Shown here one piece after another: positions 1-7,696 of a stretch of 64,000 bases of DNA. Numbering within the stretch: the first letter of the stretch is position 1; every line of letters begins with the position of its first letter. Origin of the DNA: Hyphomicrobiales bacterium (GTDB lineage: Bacteria; Pseudomonadota; Alphaproteobacteria; Rhizobiales; Rhizobiaceae); assembly GCA_900473795.1 (NCBI GenBank), contig UCMT01000008.1:124001-188000 (forward strand), in the 5' to 3' direction. The notes below the pieces were generated by a model. The model searched no databases and was not told where the DNA came from. It was given only the letters and a program-made list of their open reading frames with translations. Both the position numbers and the translations under genes were made by a program.

Positions 1-118
1 GGGGCTCAGCCATTCCGCGGCGGCCGACGTCATGGGATGCTCGGAGGCGACGGTATCCTGGCATGTGCACGAAGCCCGCAAACGCCTGAAGATCCTGCTT
101 GGCAGGGAGACCGTATGA
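1..118 (+). CDS. RNA polymerase ECF-type sigma factor, C-terminal fragment
   Basis: Only the last 38 codons are in the window; the gene starts upstream. Reading from base 2, the translation contains an AADVMGCSEATVSWHVHEAR segment, which matches the helix-turn-helix of sigma-70 region 4 that reads the -35 element. It ends at TGA 116-118. The stop codon overlaps the ATG of the following VWA gene (ATGATGA arrangement at 115-120), so the two are probably translationally coupled. The assignment to the ECF class rests on the region 4 sequence and its position at the very C-terminus; a LuxR-type response regulator HTH is a less likely alternative. Confidence 0.8.
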   Translation, partial: GLSHSAAADVMGCSEATVSWHVHEARKRLKILLGRETV

Positions 119-2286
119 TGAACGACGAACTGAAGAATCTTGGCCACATCACCCCGCCGGCGCCGTCTTCCGAAGCGCGCGCCCGTGCGCTGTCGCTTGC
201 GATGCAGGCGTTCGACGAGGCGGAAAAAAATTCGACCGCACCCCAAGGAACCGCCGGGTATCGGCGTCAAAGCTCCATATTCAACAGGCTATGGAGCCCC
301 GTCATGAACAGGAAATTTCTCGCAGGCTCGGCACTTGCCACGCTGCTCGTCGTGCCTGCCGCTGCTTTTCTCACGCTGGAGCTGACGCGCAACGGGTTGC
401 CGGTGGAGACGAAAACCCCTGAGGTCGCGCTGACCGAAAGCAAGGATGAGAGAGGAGGCGATATCAAAGCTCCAGGGCAATTGAAAAGTGCTGCGGACGT
501 CCAAAGGCTTCGCGAAGAGGCTGCTGCGCAGCGCTCCCAGGATGCGCTTTCCAAACCCTCGCAGAGCGAAAGCATGGCTGACAAGAAAACACGGTCCGAT
601 TTTTCTGCTGATGAGGTTGCCGCACTTCTGAAAGAGCAGGATCAACAAGGCCAGGTGAGACAATCTTTCGGTGCGGTACGCCGCGCCGCGCCAATTTCAT
701 CCGCGGAGCGAACGGATGGCAATGCTCCTGATGCTGAAACATTGTCGCGGCAGGCCCAAGGGGTGATCGCGCCGGCTCCGGTCGTCGAGCAACGAGCCCT
801 CGGTGAGACGCCCGCAATAGCGCTTAACTCCGACACGGTGCAGCAACCGGAAGAAAATCGCGACCGCTTCACTTCAGCCGAAACCAACCCGGTCAAGAGC
901 GTCGCCACCGATCCGGTGTCGACCTTCTCGGCGGATGTCGACACGGCTTCCTATTCCTTCGTCCGCAAGGCGCTGATGGCCGGCGAGATGCCGGACCCTG
1001 ACAGCGTGCGCGTCGAGGAGATGATCAATTATTTCCCCTATGACTGGCCGGGTCCGGAAAGCGAAGCCGAGCCGTTCAAGGCGACCGTCACCGTCCTGCC
1101 GACGCCGTGGAATGCCAATACGCGGCTGATGCATGTGGGGATCAAGGGGTATGACGTGGTTGTTGCAACGGCGCCGCGCGCGAACCTGGTGTTCCTGATC
1201 GATGTTTCCGGGTCGATGGACGAGCCCGACAAGCTGCCTCTCCTGAAAAGCGCCTTCCGTCTTCTGGTCGACAAGCTGAAGCCCGAAGATACTGTTTCGA
1301 TTGTCACCTATGCCGGCAATGCCGGCACGGTGCTCGAACCAACGGCGATCAAGGACAAGGCAAAAATCCTTGCGGCGATCGACACGCTTCAGCCGGGCGG
1401 TTCGACGGCCGGAGCGCAGGGGCTGGAGGCGGCCTACGATCTGGCTGAGCGGGCCTTTGTCAAGGGCGGGGTCAACCGGATCATGCTGGCGACCGACGGC
1501 GACTTCAATGTCGGTCCTTCCAGCGACGAGGAACTGAAAGCGACGATCGAGCAGAAGCGCAAGAGCGGCATCTTCCTCTCTGTCCTCGGCTTTGGCCGCG
1601 GCAACTACAACGACGCTCTGATGCAGACGCTGGCGCAGAACGGCAATGGCACGGCGAGCTATATCGATACGCTGGCCGAAGCGCAGAAGTCGCTGGTCGA
1701 GGAGGCGGGGTCGTCGCTCTTCCCGATCGCCAAGGACGTGAAGTTCCAGGTCGAGTTCAATCCGCGTGAGATCGCCGAATACCGGCTGATCGGCTACGAG
1801 ACCCGCGCCATGAAGCGCGAGGACTTCAACAACGACAGCGTCGACGCCGGCGATATCGGCTCCGGCCACCGCGTCACCGCGATCTACGAGATCACCCCGA
1901 AGGGAAGCCCGGCAGTCCTCAACGACGATTTGCGCTACGGCGCGGCGCCGGCGGCGCAGCAGGCCGAACCGGCAGAGAAGTCGGGCGAACTGGCCTTCCT
2001 GAAAATCCGCTACAAGAATCCGGACGGCAACACCAGCAACCTGATCACGACGCCCGTGACGGAAGCAAACGCCGCGCCGTCCCTGCAGCAGGCGGGGCAG
2101 GATGTCCGATTCTCCGTCGCGGTTGCGGCCTTCGGCCAGAAGCTGCGGGGAACGGATGCCGTATCCGCCTATCCCTACGGTTCGATCCTCGATCTGGCTG
2201 CGGGCGCCAAGGGTGAGGACACCTACGGCTACCGCGCCGAGTTCTTCAACCTTGTCCGTCTGGCAAAGAGCCTCGGCGGCGAATGA
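115..2286 (+). CDS. Membrane-anchored von Willebrand factor type A domain protein (YfbK-like)
   Basis: The start is placed at ATG 115 (or 118), which overlaps the stop of the sigma factor gene; a longer reading from base 37 would only run through sigma-factor sequence. The product is about 723 residues. Residues 1-60 are polar and probably cytoplasmic, followed by one membrane segment (GSALATLLVVPAAAFLTLEL), a low-complexity linker, a VWF_N-type region (STFSADVDTASYSFVRKALM), a VWA domain with an intact MIDAS motif (DVSGSM), and a C-terminal DUF3520-like part. This architecture matches the YfbK family, whose function is poorly known. The coupling to an ECF sigma gene suggests that its cytoplasmic N-terminus could act as the anti-sigma or sensing partner; this is inference. 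Confidence 0.9.
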   Translation: MMNDELKNLGHITPPAPSSEARARALSLAMQAFDEAEKNSTAPQGTAGYRRQSSIFNRLWSPVMNRKFLAGSALATLLVVPAAAFLTLELTRNGLPVETKTPEVALTESKDERGGDIKAPGQLKSAADVQRLREEAAAQRSQDALSKPSQSESMADKKTRSDFSADEVAALLKEQDQQGQVRQSFGAVRRAAPISSAERTDGNAPDAETLSRQAQGVIAPAPVVEQRALGETPAIALNSDTVQQPEENRDRFTSAETNPVKSVATDPVSTFSADVDTASYSFVRKALMAGEMPDPDSVRVEEMINYFPYDWPGPESEAEPFKATVTVLPTPWNANTRLMHVGIKGYDVVVATAPRANLVFLIDVSGSMDEPDKLPLLKSAFRLLVDKLKPEDTVSIVTYAGNAGTVLEPTAIKDKAKILAAIDTLQPGGSTAGAQGLEAAYDLAERAFVKGGVNRIMLATDGDFNVGPSSDEELKATIEQKRKSGIFLSVLGFGRGNYNDALMQTLAQNGNGTASYIDTLAEAQKSLVEEAGSSLFPIAKDVKFQVEFNPREIAEYRLIGYETRAMKREDFNNDSVDAGDIGSGHRVTAIYEITPKGSPAVLNDDLRYGAAPAAQQAEPAEKSGELAFLKIRYKNPDGNTSNLITTPVTEANAAPSLQQAGQDVRFSVAVAAFGQKLRGTDAVSAYPYGSILDLAAGAKGEDTYGYRAEFFNLVRLAKSLGGE

Positions 2287-2297
2287 TGCAGCGAAGG

Positions 2298-2642
2298 TCA
2301 GGCTTTCGGGTAAGCCCTTTCGAGGCCGCCCGATCTGACGAGGCCGGTTCTGAAAGCCTGGTAGGCGGCGTGCTGACTGGAGCGCGCCGTTTCCATTAGG
2401 CGGATCTGCAGCCGGGCAGGGGCGTTCGCACCCAACCATTCGCCCAGTTTTTCGAGCTTGAGCGAATTCAACAGTCGTGCTTCCGCCGCAAGACTCAAGT
2501 GCCGGTACAGACCCTCGACCAGATTTTCATCCTGTGCGGCATTTTCCATCAGCAGCTTCAGGTAAGATTGGTCGCTCTCGCCAAGGGTTGCGAGTTTTTC
2601 TGCAACGGAATCGCGGTCCGGAAAAGTCGCTGCTGCCTGCAT
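2298..2642 (-). CDS. Hypothetical alpha-helical protein
   Basis: This 114-residue protein is not recognised. The start is taken at ATG 2642 (MQAAATFPDRDS), preceded by a GAGAG ribosome-binding sequence about 7 bases upstream; the reading frame is open further up, but that part overlaps the bmt terminator and looks non-coding. The composition is rich in Leu, Ala, Glu and Arg and should be almost entirely helical, with no signal peptide, membrane segment or Cys/His metal motif. The gene is convergent with the VWA gene (11 bases apart) and lies downstream of the homocysteine methyltransferase gene on the same strand, but a strong terminator separates them. Confidence 0.65.
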   Translation of the reverse strand: MQAAATFPDRDSVAEKLATLGESDQSYLKLLMENAAQDENLVEGLYRHLSLAAEARLLNSLKLEKLGEWLGANAPARLQIRLMETARSSQHAAYQAFRTGLVRSGGLERAYPKA

Positions 2643-2755
2643 CGTCGGTCGTCTCTCGTCATATTCGGATTGTGGTGGATCAGCGTCTAACGGATCAGGC
2701 TGGGGCAAAACTGGATTCGACCGGATCACCGGATGCAATTGGCAGCGACCGACAC

Positions 2756-2792
2756 AAAAAAAGGGCTCGGCACCTTTCGGTCCCGAGCCCTT
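2756..2792 (-). terminator. Rho-independent terminator of the homocysteine methyltransferase gene
   Basis: On the minus strand, AAGGGCTCGG pairs with CCGAGCCCTT around a 12-base loop and is followed by seven T residues. It lies about 20 bases past the stop of the bmt-like gene. Confidence 0.9.
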
Positions 2793-2812
2793 CGCCACAT
2801 TCGCTTTGACGC

Positions 2813-3832
2813 TTACCCCCGGCGGCGGCCGGCGCGTTCACGTGCAGGAGCCGCAGGTGCTTCATTGGCGGTCTTGTTGCGCAACGGGCCGATGCGTTCG
2901 ACGATGGCTTCGACCGTCGGCCGCTCGCCCTGCACGTAGGTGTCGAGCGCGACGCGCATTGCCGCCAAGTGCTCGCAGGAGGTGCCGCAGCAGCCGCCGA
3001 TGATCCTGGCGCCGGCGTCGCGGGCAAGGCGGGCATAGTCTGCCATCAGCGGCGGGGTGCCGGAATAGAAGATTTCCGAGCCGCGGAATTCCGGGATGCC
3101 GCAATTGCCCTTGACGATGATCGCCGCGGCCGGGTTGGCTTCCGTCATGTCCAGCAGCGACGACAGGATGTCCGAGGCGCCGACGCCGCAATTGGCACCG
3201 GTGGCGACCGGGCCGTCGCCGATATCCCCGGCTACGGCGTGAATGTCCTTCGGATGCAGACCCATCATCGTCTTGCCGGCGGTGTCGAACGATCCGGTGT
3301 AGACATAGGGAAGGCCGACCTTCACCGCCGCTTCCGCGGCCGCACGGATCTCGTCCGCAGAGGACATCGTCTCGATCCAGGCGACTTCGGCGCCGCCGGC
3401 CTTCAGGCCCTCGATCTGCTCGACGAAGGCAACGACTGCATCCTCGTAGGTCATGGCACCGAGCGGGACCAGCAACTCGCCGGTCGGGCCGACGGAACCG
3501 GCGGTGATCACCTTGCGCGGTGCCTTGTCGGCGACGGCGCGGGCGATTTCCGCAGCCCGCTTGTTGAGGTCGTGGACGCGGTCCTGTGCGTGGTGCAGCT
3601 TCAGCCGGTGGCGTGTGCCGCCAAACGAATTGGTCAGGATGATATCGGCGCCGGCATCGACGAAGTCCTGATGCAGTTTGGTGATGTTTTCAGGCTTGGC
3701 CTCGTTCCAGAGCTCCGGCGCTTCGCCAGCCTCGAGACCCATCGCAAACAGCGAGGTGCCGGTCGCGCCATCGGCGAGCAGCACGCCCTTGGCGTCGAGA
3801 AGGTCGGAAAGCGGATTGGCGTGCGCGGTCAT
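2813..3832 (-). CDS. bmt: Betaine-homocysteine / homocysteine S-methyltransferase, zinc-dependent
   Basis: This 339-residue enzyme of the homocysteine S-methyltransferase (Pfam S-methyl_trans) family transfers a methyl group to homocysteine to make methionine. The start LADGATGTS motif and the three zinc-ligand cysteines (one in GANCGVG, two in GGCCGTS) are all present. The C-terminus ends in a basic tail (RERAGRRRG). ATG 3832 (MTAHANPL) is chosen because the upstream extension is AT-rich non-coding DNA holding a palindromic operator. The Rhizobium enzyme of this type uses glycine betaine as methyl donor, and the quaternary-amine ABC transporter 1.6 kb upstream on the same strand fits that. 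S-methylmethionine as donor cannot be excluded. Confidence 0.85.
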   Translation of the reverse strand: MTAHANPLSDLLDAKGVLLADGATGTSLFAMGLEAGEAPELWNEAKPENITKLHQDFVDAGADIILTNSFGGTRHRLKLHHAQDRVHDLNKRAAEIARAVADKAPRKVITAGSVGPTGELLVPLGAMTYEDAVVAFVEQIEGLKAGGAEVAWIETMSSADEIRAAAEAAVKVGLPYVYTGSFDTAGKTMMGLHPKDIHAVAGDIGDGPVATGANCGVGASDILSSLLDMTEANPAAAIIVKGNCGIPEFRGSEIFYSGTPPLMADYARLARDAGARIIGGCCGTSCEHLAAMRVALDTYVQGERPTVEAIVERIGPLRNKTANEAPAAPARERAGRRRG

Positions 3833-3867
3833 GGCGGATTCCTGATTTAATCGAGTGACACAAGCAT

Positions 3868-3883
3868 ATAAAGATATCTTTAT
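3868..3883. promoter_or_regulatory. Perfect 16-bp palindrome upstream of bmt, candidate SahR-type operator
   Basis: ATAAAGATATCTTTAT is a perfect palindrome 36 bases upstream of the bmt start. Its form resembles the sites described for SahR, the ArsR-family S-adenosylhomocysteine-responsive repressor that controls methionine-cycle genes in Proteobacteria. The identity of the regulator is inference; no ArsR gene is in the window. Confidence 0.6.
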
Positions 3884-3908
3884 GTGATTGCAATGGCCTC
3901 GACTTTGA

Positions 3909-5327
3909 TCAGCGCGGCATCCGCACGCCCATTCGCGCCGCAATTCCCAAGCCGAAAACGGCCAGGGCGGTCAGGAGCCACATCGGATCGGCGCGGTTGA
4001 GCAGGAAGCTTTCCATCATGCCGTTATAGGTCATGAAGATGATGACCATGATGCAGAAGTCCGCAAAATGGCGGCTCGCGGGCTGCCGGGTGGCACGCAT
4101 ATAGTCGTAGAACGGCTTGGCGAAGAGCAGGAGGATCATCAGCAGCCCGCCCGGCAGGCCGAAGGTGAGAACGGCATCGAGATAGCTGTTGTGGCCCGAG
4201 ACGATGCCACGCACGTCCCAATTCGCCTCGAAATTTGCTTCCAGGCCGCGAATGATCGGCGACAGCCAGAAGCTTGCATAACCATGGCCGACCCACAGAT
4301 GATCGGGAATGCTTGCGCTTGCAAACTTCCAGATGTCGTCGCGGCCGGTGAAGGTCGGGTCTTCCAGCAGTGCGGTGGTGATCGACAGGAACAGGTTCGA
4401 ATAGATGGTGCCAAGCGTCAGGCAGAAGATCAGGATCGCGAAGAGGAAGTGGGCAAAGACCATCAGGCCCGGTTTGCCGACCGCACGGCCGCCGAGCACC
4501 AGCATGATCGCCAGCGGCAGGAAGCCGATCGTCGTCTTCGAGCCGGTGTGAAGCACGAAATTGGCTGCGAGAAGCGCGATCAACAGGCCCCGCACAGTGG
4601 CGCCCGCCCGCAGGCAGTAGATGCCGAACATGCACAGCACGGAAAACACCGGCGCCGTGACGTTCTTGTGGATCAGGTGGCCTTTCCAGAATCCGGCATG
4701 CCACGGCTCAGCACCGGTGGCGGTGTGAATGGCAATGCCGGGTGCGAGGACGAGCGCCGCGTAGTCGAGGAGGATCAGAAAGAGAATGGCGTTTGCGCCG
4801 GCATTGACGAAATCCTTCTCGTTGCGCGGCAGGACCAGCACGCCGGCGACCAGGACCATCGCCACCAGGCTCAACATCAGGCCGCGGGCCGACGATGGCG
4901 GATCATAGGATTGCAGGCACGAAATGAAGGCGATGGCGAAGACGATGACCCATGTCGGCGATGCGATCCGCTTCAACACGCGCGTGTCGACGATCAAGAG
5001 CATGGCGAAAAGATATATGCCGCCGAGACCGAGATAGCCAAGCTGATTGACGATATTGCCGTCCTTGACCGCAGTGGGGTCGGGGTCGTAGGTGCCCTGG
5101 AACGGAGCGAGCGTGAAGACGATCAGGAACAGGCCGGCGCCGGACAGGAACGCGGCCGCTTTTCGCGTGACCTGCGCCGTAAAAAGGCCGTCACTCCCCC
5201 GAGGGGGAACGGCAAGGCGGTGAAAATCCCGCAAAGCTGTCGAAGCATGATCCTGCATCTGACCGGCCGGATTGAGGAAGGCGCCGTGGCGCGACCGCCC
5301 CGGTGGATGAGGCGTTTCCGCTAGCAT
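3909..5327 (-). CDS. O-antigen ligase / polysaccharide polymerase-like membrane protein
   Basis: The product is up to 472 residues with about ten to twelve hydrophobic segments and a large periplasmic loop in the C-terminal half (around GRDDIWKFASASIPDHLWVG and SGHNSYLDAVL). The GHNSYLDxxLxxGxxG pattern is typical of the Wzy_C/O-antigen ligase (RfaL/ExoQ) family, which polymerises or ligates surface polysaccharide at the inner membrane. The start is uncertain: ATG 5327 or ATG 5258 (MQDHAST), neither with a clear ribosome-binding site. There are no glycosyltransferases next to it, so its polysaccharide is unknown. Confidence 0.82.
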   Translation of the reverse strand: MLAETPHPPGRSRHGAFLNPAGQMQDHASTALRDFHRLAVPPRGSDGLFTAQVTRKAAAFLSGAGLFLIVFTLAPFQGTYDPDPTAVKDGNIVNQLGYLGLGGIYLFAMLLIVDTRVLKRIASPTWVIVFAIAFISCLQSYDPPSSARGLMLSLVAMVLVAGVLVLPRNEKDFVNAGANAILFLILLDYAALVLAPGIAIHTATGAEPWHAGFWKGHLIHKNVTAPVFSVLCMFGIYCLRAGATVRGLLIALLAANFVLHTGSKTTIGFLPLAIMLVLGGRAVGKPGLMVFAHFLFAILIFCLTLGTIYSNLFLSITTALLEDPTFTGRDDIWKFASASIPDHLWVGHGYASFWLSPIIRGLEANFEANWDVRGIVSGHNSYLDAVLTFGLPGGLLMILLLFAKPFYDYMRATRQPASRHFADFCIMVIIFMTYNGMMESFLLNRADPMWLLTALAVFGLGIAARMGVRMPR

Positions 5328-5370
5328 GACGTTTTATGGTTAAGCCGAGGTGAACGGCCTGGCTCAACGA

Positions 5371-5396
5371 AAAAAGCGCCCGTTTCCGGGCGCTTC
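5371..5396 (-). terminator. Rho-independent terminator of the betaine-type ABC operon
   Basis: On the minus strand, AAGCGCCCG and CGGGCGCTT pair across a four-base loop and are followed by TTTT, about 25 bases past the stop of the ATPase gene. Confidence 0.92.
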
Positions 5397-5420
5397 GCGA
5401 TACTTCAATGCAGCTTGTGT

Positions 5421-6473
5421 TCACTCCGCTGCCTGGGGCACCTTTTCGTGGCTGATCGGCGTCACCATGGCGGAAATGATCGTGCCGAGGTCGATCGATC
5501 CGACTGCTTTGCCATTGGCGTCGACGACATGCGCGATGTTCTGGTTGGCGACGGTCATCATCCGGGCCGCACTTTCGAGCACGGTGCCGACCACGACAGG
5601 CACGCCTTCCGGATTGCCAGACAGCGGCCTCATGATCGTTTCGACATTGATCACACGGCCGCGGTTCACTTCCTTGACGAAGGCGGTGATGTATTCGTCG
5701 GCCGGTTTAAGGACGATGTCCTGGCCCGTGCCCTGCTGGATCACCTTGCCGTCGCGCAGGATCGCGATCTTGTCGCCGAGCCTCAGCGCTTCGTCGAGGT
5801 CATGGGTGATGAAAACCACCGTCTTCTTCAATTCCTTCTGCAGGTCGAGCAGGACGGTTTGCATGTCGACGCGGATCAGCGGGTCGAGCGCCGAATAGGC
5901 TTCGTCCATGAGCAGGATGTCGGCATCGTTGGTCAGCGCGCGGGCAAGGCCGACGCGCTGCTGCATGCCGCCCGAAAGCTGGTTCGGATAGTGGTTCTCG
6001 AAGCCTTTGAGGCCGACCCGTTCGATCCAGCCCTGCGCCCGCTTGCGGCATTCCGCATCCGGCACCCCCTGGATTTCCAATCCATAGATGGTGTTTTCGA
6101 TGACCGTGCGGTGCGGCAGGAGCGCGAACTTCTGGAACACCATCGCCGTCTTGTGGCGGCGGAATTCGCGAAGGTCGTTTTCGTTCATCTTGCAGACGTC
6201 GACGCCGTCATAGAGCACTTCGCCGGCCGTCGGATCGATCAGCCGGTTGATGTGCCGGATGAGGGTCGACTTGCCGGAACCGGACAGGCCCATGACCACC
6301 ATGACGCCGCCGGCGGGCATGGAGATGTTGATGTCCTGAAGTCCGAGCACATGGCCGTGCTTCTCGTTCAGTTCGCCCTTGGTCATTCCGGCCTTCACCT
6401 GGTCGACGAAGTCGCCGCCGCGAGGCCCGAAGATCTTGTAGAGGTTCTTGACCTCGATTGCGTGACTAGCCAT
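5421..6473 (-). CDS. Quaternary-amine (betaine/choline class) ABC transporter, ATP-binding protein
   Basis: This 350-residue ATPase powers uptake of a betaine-type compound. It has Walker A GLSGSGKST (residues 62-70), the signature LSGGMQQR, Walker B ILLMDEAYSALDP and a switch His in FITHDLDEA. The C-terminal 80 residues form a CBS-domain region, which in OpuA/ProV-type transporters senses ionic strength or nucleotides. The long N-terminal insertion before Walker A (EKHGHVLGLQDINI) is typical of the ProV/OpuAA subfamily. The start overlaps the permease stop by 8 bases. The exact substrate (glycine betaine, choline, proline betaine or histidine as in Hut systems) cannot be read from the sequence. 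Confidence 0.9.
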   Translation of the reverse strand: MASHAIEVKNLYKIFGPRGGDFVDQVKAGMTKGELNEKHGHVLGLQDINISMPAGGVMVVMGLSGSGKSTLIRHINRLIDPTAGEVLYDGVDVCKMNENDLREFRRHKTAMVFQKFALLPHRTVIENTIYGLEIQGVPDAECRKRAQGWIERVGLKGFENHYPNQLSGGMQQRVGLARALTNDADILLMDEAYSALDPLIRVDMQTVLLDLQKELKKTVVFITHDLDEALRLGDKIAILRDGKVIQQGTGQDIVLKPADEYITAFVKEVNRGRVINVETIMRPLSGNPEGVPVVVGTVLESAARMMTVANQNIAHVVDANGKAVGSIDLGTIISAMVTPISHEKVPQAAE

Positions 6474-7374
6474 GGATCACCTCCGAATGCTTCTGCAGCC
6501 GCTTTCCGTAAGCCTGGCTGGTACGATCAAAAATGATGGCGATCGCGACGAGCGCGAAGCCATTGAAAAAGCCGACGGTGAAAAACTGGTTGTTGATCGC
6601 CTGCAGCACGTTGCGGCCAAGACCGCCGACGCCGACCATCGATGCGACGACGACCATCGCCAGCGACATCATGATAGTCTGGTTGATGCCGGCCATGATA
6701 GTGGGCAGGGCGAGCGGCATCTGGACGTTCTTCAGCCGCTGCCACGGCGACGAGCCGAAGGCGTCCGCGGCTTCCAGCACCTCCTTGTCGACAAGCCGGA
6801 TTCCGAGATTGGTCAGACGGATCATCGGCGGGACGGCATAGATGACCACGGCGATCAGGCCGGGAACCTTGCCGATGCCGAAGATCATGACGACCGGAAT
6901 GAGGTAGACGAAGCTCGGCATCGTCTGCATCACGTCAAGGATCGGATTGATGATAGACTGGGCTCGCTCGGAGCGGGCCATGACGATGCCGATCGGAATC
7001 CCGACCAGGATGGCGATCAGCGTACAGACCGTGACCATCGCCAGCGTGATCATCGTGTCGTTCCACAGCCCGACAAGGCCGATCGCGAACATGGACACGA
7101 TGGTGCCGAGCGTGATGCGCATGTTGCGGCTGCCGTAGTAGACGATCGCAACCATCGCGGCGAGAATGACGATCCACGGCGAGCTGACGAACAGCTTTTC
7201 AAGGTAGTTCAGGAACCATTGAAGCGGCTGGACAAGCGCATCGATGGCATTCACATAGCTGCGGACCAGACCTTTGAAGCCTTCGTCCACGCTCTTGCGT
7301 GCCATGCGGATGGTCGTGTCGTCGATCGCCGGAAATTTACAAAGCAGATCTGGCAAGTAACTGCATATTGCCAT
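6466..7374 (-). CDS. Quaternary-amine ABC transporter, permease (ProW/OpuAB type)
   Basis: The 302-residue inner-membrane protein has six or seven hydrophobic segments and the BPD_transp_1 domain. The EAA loop for contact with the ATPase is visible as EAADAFGSSPWQRLKNVQMPLALPTI. The N-terminal 60 residues carry a soluble stretch before the first membrane segment, as in ProW. The gene overlaps the ATPase gene by 8 bases and is 322 bases from the binding-protein gene. That gap holds a stem-loop which probably lowers permease expression relative to the binding protein. Confidence 0.9.
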   Translation of the reverse strand: MAICSYLPDLLCKFPAIDDTTIRMARKSVDEGFKGLVRSYVNAIDALVQPLQWFLNYLEKLFVSSPWIVILAAMVAIVYYGSRNMRITLGTIVSMFAIGLVGLWNDTMITLAMVTVCTLIAILVGIPIGIVMARSERAQSIINPILDVMQTMPSFVYLIPVVMIFGIGKVPGLIAVVIYAVPPMIRLTNLGIRLVDKEVLEAADAFGSSPWQRLKNVQMPLALPTIMAGINQTIMMSLAMVVVASMVGVGGLGRNVLQAINNQFFTVGFFNGFALVAIAIIFDRTSQAYGKRLQKHSEVIHG

Positions 7375-7557
7375 TGTGTTCCCCTTTTAGCCGGAAATTT
7401 TATAGTGCCGGCTGCGTCATCGGGCCTGTTCGAGGCTCGTGCGCAGACTTGGGTGGTCTCTGTGGACCCCGGCATCTCGAGAATATGACAAGTTTCGCCG
7501 CAAGCGACTATGCCGTTTGCGACGATCTTCGTTTTCACATTCGCATGTGGTGAAATA

Positions 7558-7579
7558 CCGGCGGCACCTCAGCCGCCGG
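7558..7579 (-). other. Intercistronic stem-loop between binding protein and permease genes
   Basis: CCGGCGGC and GCCGCCGG are exact complements separated by six bases, in the 322-base gap of the ABC operon. There is no T-run, so this is more likely an mRNA-stabilising hairpin or attenuator than a full terminator. Nothing else was recognised in 7375-7696. Confidence 0.6.
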
Positions 7580-7696
7580 GCACTGGACCCATTGTCTTCC
7601 GGTTGCCGCGATTTGCTGCGTTGCCGGATCATTCAGATAGTCACAAGGGTTGAGACGGCAAAGCGTGAAGCTCCGCCGCCCGTCGGCACGCGTTGG

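Noticed and set aside
874-2439. Long minus-strand open frame (about 520 codons) opposite the VWA gene
   Set aside because: Its translation is low-complexity Arg/Gly/Asp-rich with no domain; the opposite strand encodes a clear VWA protein. High GC creates many such shadows.
4068-5324. 418-codon plus-strand frame opposite the O-antigen-ligase-like gene
   Set aside because: It is hydrophilic and repetitive (many Asp, Gln, Arg), as expected for the antisense of a membrane protein gene.
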